This document shows, piece after piece, positions 6,035-7,866 of a stretch of DNA of 7,866 bases (position 1 is the first letter of the stretch; every line of letters begins with the position of its first letter). The translations under genes and the position numbers were made by a program. The stretch lies in assembly GCA_937952395.1 (NCBI GenBank), contig CALFYV010000040.1, positions 1-7,866 of the forward strand, read 5' to 3'. Source of the DNA: an uncultured Bacteriovoracaceae bacterium (GTDB lineage Bacteria; Bdellovibrionota; Bacteriovoracia; Bacteriovoracales; Bacteriovoracaceae). Below the pieces are notes generated by a model that worked only from the letters and a program-made list of their open reading frames with translations, had not been told where the DNA came from and searched no databases.

Positions 6035-7008
6035 TACTTAAAGGCAATTTTAGATTCTAATTCAGAAATTTTTATTTTTTTAATAATGGGATAACCAAGA
6101 CTTCGTAATTGAACAAATTGCACTTCATCGCCTATAATTTTTTTATCTTTATAAACAAGATTCCAAAAATTTCTGAGATTTTCTGGACGAGTAAATAATA
6201 TATTTCTATCAAGTTTCAAGATATCCATTAATGAATAAAGCTCTGTTAATAAATCATAATGAAAGGTCTTAAGTGTATGATAAATACCTAAAATAACCGC
6301 AATTCCGTGAGGTACACTGCATTCTTTTTCAAAAGCATGCCCGAGTGTATGACCAAAGTTTAAAACTTTACGATCCCCCTCTTCCTTAAAGTCTTTTTCT
6401 ATAATTTCTTTTTTATATTTAACACAAGCAAAAATTAATTCATTTACACCAGCACCCTTTTTCACCAATCGATTAATTTCGGTAGATAAAAAGGCATATT
6501 TTATTATTTCACCTAAGCCAGAATTAAACTCATCTGCAGGCAGGGACTCTAAGAAACTTGAGCAAAGATATACCGCATTAGGTTGATGAAACGCACCTAC
6601 TAAATTTTTTCCTTGAGGTAAGTTCAATCCCACTTTTCCACCAATTGAAGCATCAACCATTGCCAGTAAAGAAGTGGGGATACAATTCCAATTTATTCCT
6701 CGTAAAGCACTTGCTGCAACAAAACCACTGAAGTCACAAACAGCACCACCACCAAAAGCCCAAACCTGACAATCACGCCGAACTTCCCTATCAATAAAAT
6801 GATTTAAACATTCAGTAAATTTCGTAAGGTTTTTATCTTGTTCAGGATTTTTTAACTTAAAAATATTGCTAAATTTTTCTAGGTTTAATTGGTCTTTATA
6901 AAAATCAAAAATTTTCTCATCAAAAATAAAAAAATTTTTTTTATCATCAAGTTTATTGAAGATATTATTTAAATCTGACAAATTTACTTGTGCAATGATA
7001 TCTTTCAT
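6034..7008 (-). CDS. aroB: 3-dehydroquinate synthase
   Basis: Cytosolic NAD+- and metal-dependent enzyme converting DAHP to 3-dehydroquinate, the second step of the shikimate pathway. The 324-aa protein is somewhat shorter than the usual ~350-360, mainly in the N-terminal nucleotide-binding half. Signatures: GGGAVCDFSGFVAA (86-99) for NAD+; PTSLLAMVDASIGGK (111-125); GKNLVGAFHQP (133-143); GEIIKYA (166-172); NFGHTLGHAFE (217-227) and PHGIAV (233-238). The expected metal ligands are Glu167, His220 or His224, and His234. The active-site Lys and Arg positions are present, with a later DKK at 288-290. It is the first gene of the minus-strand unit, and aroA starts within its stop codon. A likely promoter lies inside the divergent gene on its right. 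Only a weak ribosome site (AAGATAG-like) precedes the ATG. Confidence 0.95.
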   Translation of the reverse strand: MKDIIAQVNLSDLNNIFNKLDDKKNFFIFDEKIFDFYKDQLNLEKFSNIFKLKNPEQDKNLTKFTECLNHFIDREVRRDCQVWAFGGGAVCDFSGFVAASALRGINWNCIPTSLLAMVDASIGGKVGLNLPQGKNLVGAFHQPNAVYLCSSFLESLPADEFNSGLGEIIKYAFLSTEINRLVKKGAGVNELIFACVKYKKEIIEKDFKEEGDRKVLNFGHTLGHAFEKECSVPHGIAVILGIYHTLKTFHYDLLTELYSLMDILKLDRNILFTRPENLRNFWNLVYKDKKIIGDEVQFVQLRSLGYPIIKKIKISELESKIAFK

Positions 7009-7049
7009 ATGTACTGTTCTATCTTAAAATAATGGTTTTGCAATTAAAA

Positions 7050-7772
7050 ATGAATTTAGAGTATTTTAAAATTTTACGAGAACTCTTGAGCCTCAGTCAA
7101 AAAATTGATGACTTAAATTTCAATAAAAAAGATGAATTAGAACGAATTCAGAGGCTTAAAACACTAATTAATGACCACGAAAATCAATCTAAAGAAATCA
7201 AAATTGATTTAAACACTCTTAATCAAGAATATCTGAACAAAGAAAGCATTTTAGCAAAACTTCAACAGCAAATTGAACAACATAAAAAAAATGAAAAAAA
7301 CCTTGTTACTCAACAAGAACTGGATTCGTATCAATTACAACTAGTCAAAATTGATGAACAAAAAAATGAATTAGAAGAATCTCTCTTCTTGATTCTTGAG
7401 AATATTGAAAGCAAAGAAAAAGCAATGTTTGAATGCAATGATTTTTTATTAGGTGCTAAAGAATCATTACTAGAGATATCTAATGATGTTAAAGAAAAAA
7501 TAAAACTTATAGAAGGGGAAATAATTGATTATGAAAAAAGAATCATACTTCTTCAGAGCGAAATTCCAACTCATTTTAAAAAAGCATTTGAAAAAACAAA
7601 AAAGATGAAACTAAAAAAAAGTTCTATGAGTTTTATTCAAAATGGTCAATGTAGTTACTGTGCTTACAAGGTGAACTCTATTGATGAAACCTCAATTGAA
7701 ACGAAACTTGAAATTCACCATTGCCAGTCCTGCCAAAGATTAATCCTTCCCTATGCCATAAATACCAATTAA
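7050..7772 (+). CDS. Coiled-coil protein with C-terminal C4 zinc ribbon (CT398/DUF164 type)
   Basis: A 240-aa cytosolic protein. Residues about 5-175 are rich in Glu, Lys, Gln and Leu in heptad-like order and form a long antiparallel coiled coil. The C-terminus holds the ribbon CSYC (201-204) and CQSC (225-228), followed by QRLILPYA. Layout and length match the widespread bacterial C4-type zinc-ribbon family (zf-RING_7), typified by chlamydial CT398. Members are thought to bind nucleic acid or protein partners; no enzymatic role is established. I prefer the ATG at 7050 because family members begin just before the first helix (here MNLEYFKILREL). An ATG at 7032 would add six residues, and neither has a Shine-Dalgarno. 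A TAAAAT (7025-7030) could be the -10 box of a promoter starting near 7037, but I see no matching -35. Confidence 0.88.
   Translation: MNLEYFKILRELLSLSQKIDDLNFNKKDELERIQRLKTLINDHENQSKEIKIDLNTLNQEYLNKESILAKLQQQIEQHKKNEKNLVTQQELDSYQLQLVKIDEQKNELEESLFLILENIESKEKAMFECNDFLLGAKESLLEISNDVKEKIKLIEGEIIDYEKRIILLQSEIPTHFKKAFEKTKKMKLKKSSMSFIQNGQCSYCAYKVNSIDETSIETKLEIHHCQSCQRLILPYAINTN
7071..7100 (-). promoter_or_regulatory. Candidate promoter for the aroB-aroA-lipoprotein-transporter unit
   Basis: Read on the minus strand, TTGACT (7100-7095), an 18-nt spacer and TAAAAT (7076-7071) match sigma70 consensus at 5 of 6 bases in each box. Transcription would start near 7064 and run about 55 nt to the aroB ATG. 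The promoter lies wholly within the first codons of the divergent zinc-ribbon gene, because the gap between the two genes is only 23-41 nt. Confidence 0.5.
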
Positions 7773-7790
7773 GCTTCTTTTATTTCAAAT

Positions 7791-7866
7791 AGTTAGATGG
7801 CCAAATAGTAAAAATAGGGCTATGCATTGTCACTTCTTAAAACCCGTTGTATAAGATTGTCGTCGA
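7791..7866 (+). ncRNA. rnpB: Possible 5' end of RNase P RNA, cut by the window edge
   Basis: After the zinc-ribbon stop codon there are 94 non-coding bases. The segment at 7799-7812 (GGCCAAATAGTAAA) resembles E. coli P RNA near its 5' end (GACCAGACAGTCGC): 9 of 14 positions agree and most of the other changes are transitions. A following stem may form between TATGCA (7821-7826) and TGTATA (7848-7853). From memory, rnpB often lies just downstream of genes for this zinc-ribbon family in several bacterial groups, which supports the idea. The diagnostic GAGGAAAGTCC core is not inside the window, so this stays tentative. Confidence 0.27.

Noticed and set aside
6034..7008. aroB as a truncated pseudogene because it is shorter than usual
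   Set aside because: All NAD+, metal and substrate signature segments are present in order, and the frame is open with normal start and stop overlaps.

Overview
The window is AT-rich, gene-dense DNA from a Gram-negative-type bacterium. Several products carry Sec or lipoprotein signals, sigma70-like promoters have recognisable -35 and -10 boxes, and genes are tightly packed. A secreted S8 protease with the inserted GNGIDDDGNGYIDD loop, small secreted Cys-bearing proteins and a C4 zinc-ribbon coiled-coil protein would suit a Bdellovibrionota (Bacteriovorax-like) genome. That assignment is inference from overall character, not from a marker gene.

Left part (1-2937, plus strand): three exported-protein genes. 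The first is a subtilisin-family (S8) protease-like protein whose catalytic-Asp position reads Asn. The second is an unrecognised small secreted protein with a strong promoter of its own. The third is an unrecognised Cys-rich secreted protein that I read as three copies of one roughly 55-residue module. Two near-identical hairpins with the same 9-nt loop lie on either side of the third gene.

Middle (2938-7008, minus strand): a compact four-gene unit, read from right to left as aroB (3-dehydroquinate synthase), aroA (EPSP synthase, divergent), a small probable lipoprotein, and a DASS/SLC13 sodium:dicarboxylate-type transporter. Each junction overlaps by 1-4 nt (TAATG, ATGA, ATGA), so the genes are probably co-transcribed and translationally coupled. 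AroB and AroA catalyse two steps of the shikimate pathway. The other two genes have no obvious role in it.

Right end (7032-7866, plus strand): a divergent gene for a coiled-coil protein with a C-terminal C4 zinc ribbon (CT398/DUF164 type). The last ~75 bases are non-coding and may be the 5' end of RNase P RNA, cut by the window edge. There is no transposase, integrase, CRISPR array or tRNA. The window looks like ordinary chromosome. The main oddities are the altered protease triad, the triplicated Cys module, the twin hairpins and the unusual PEP-site loop in AroA.
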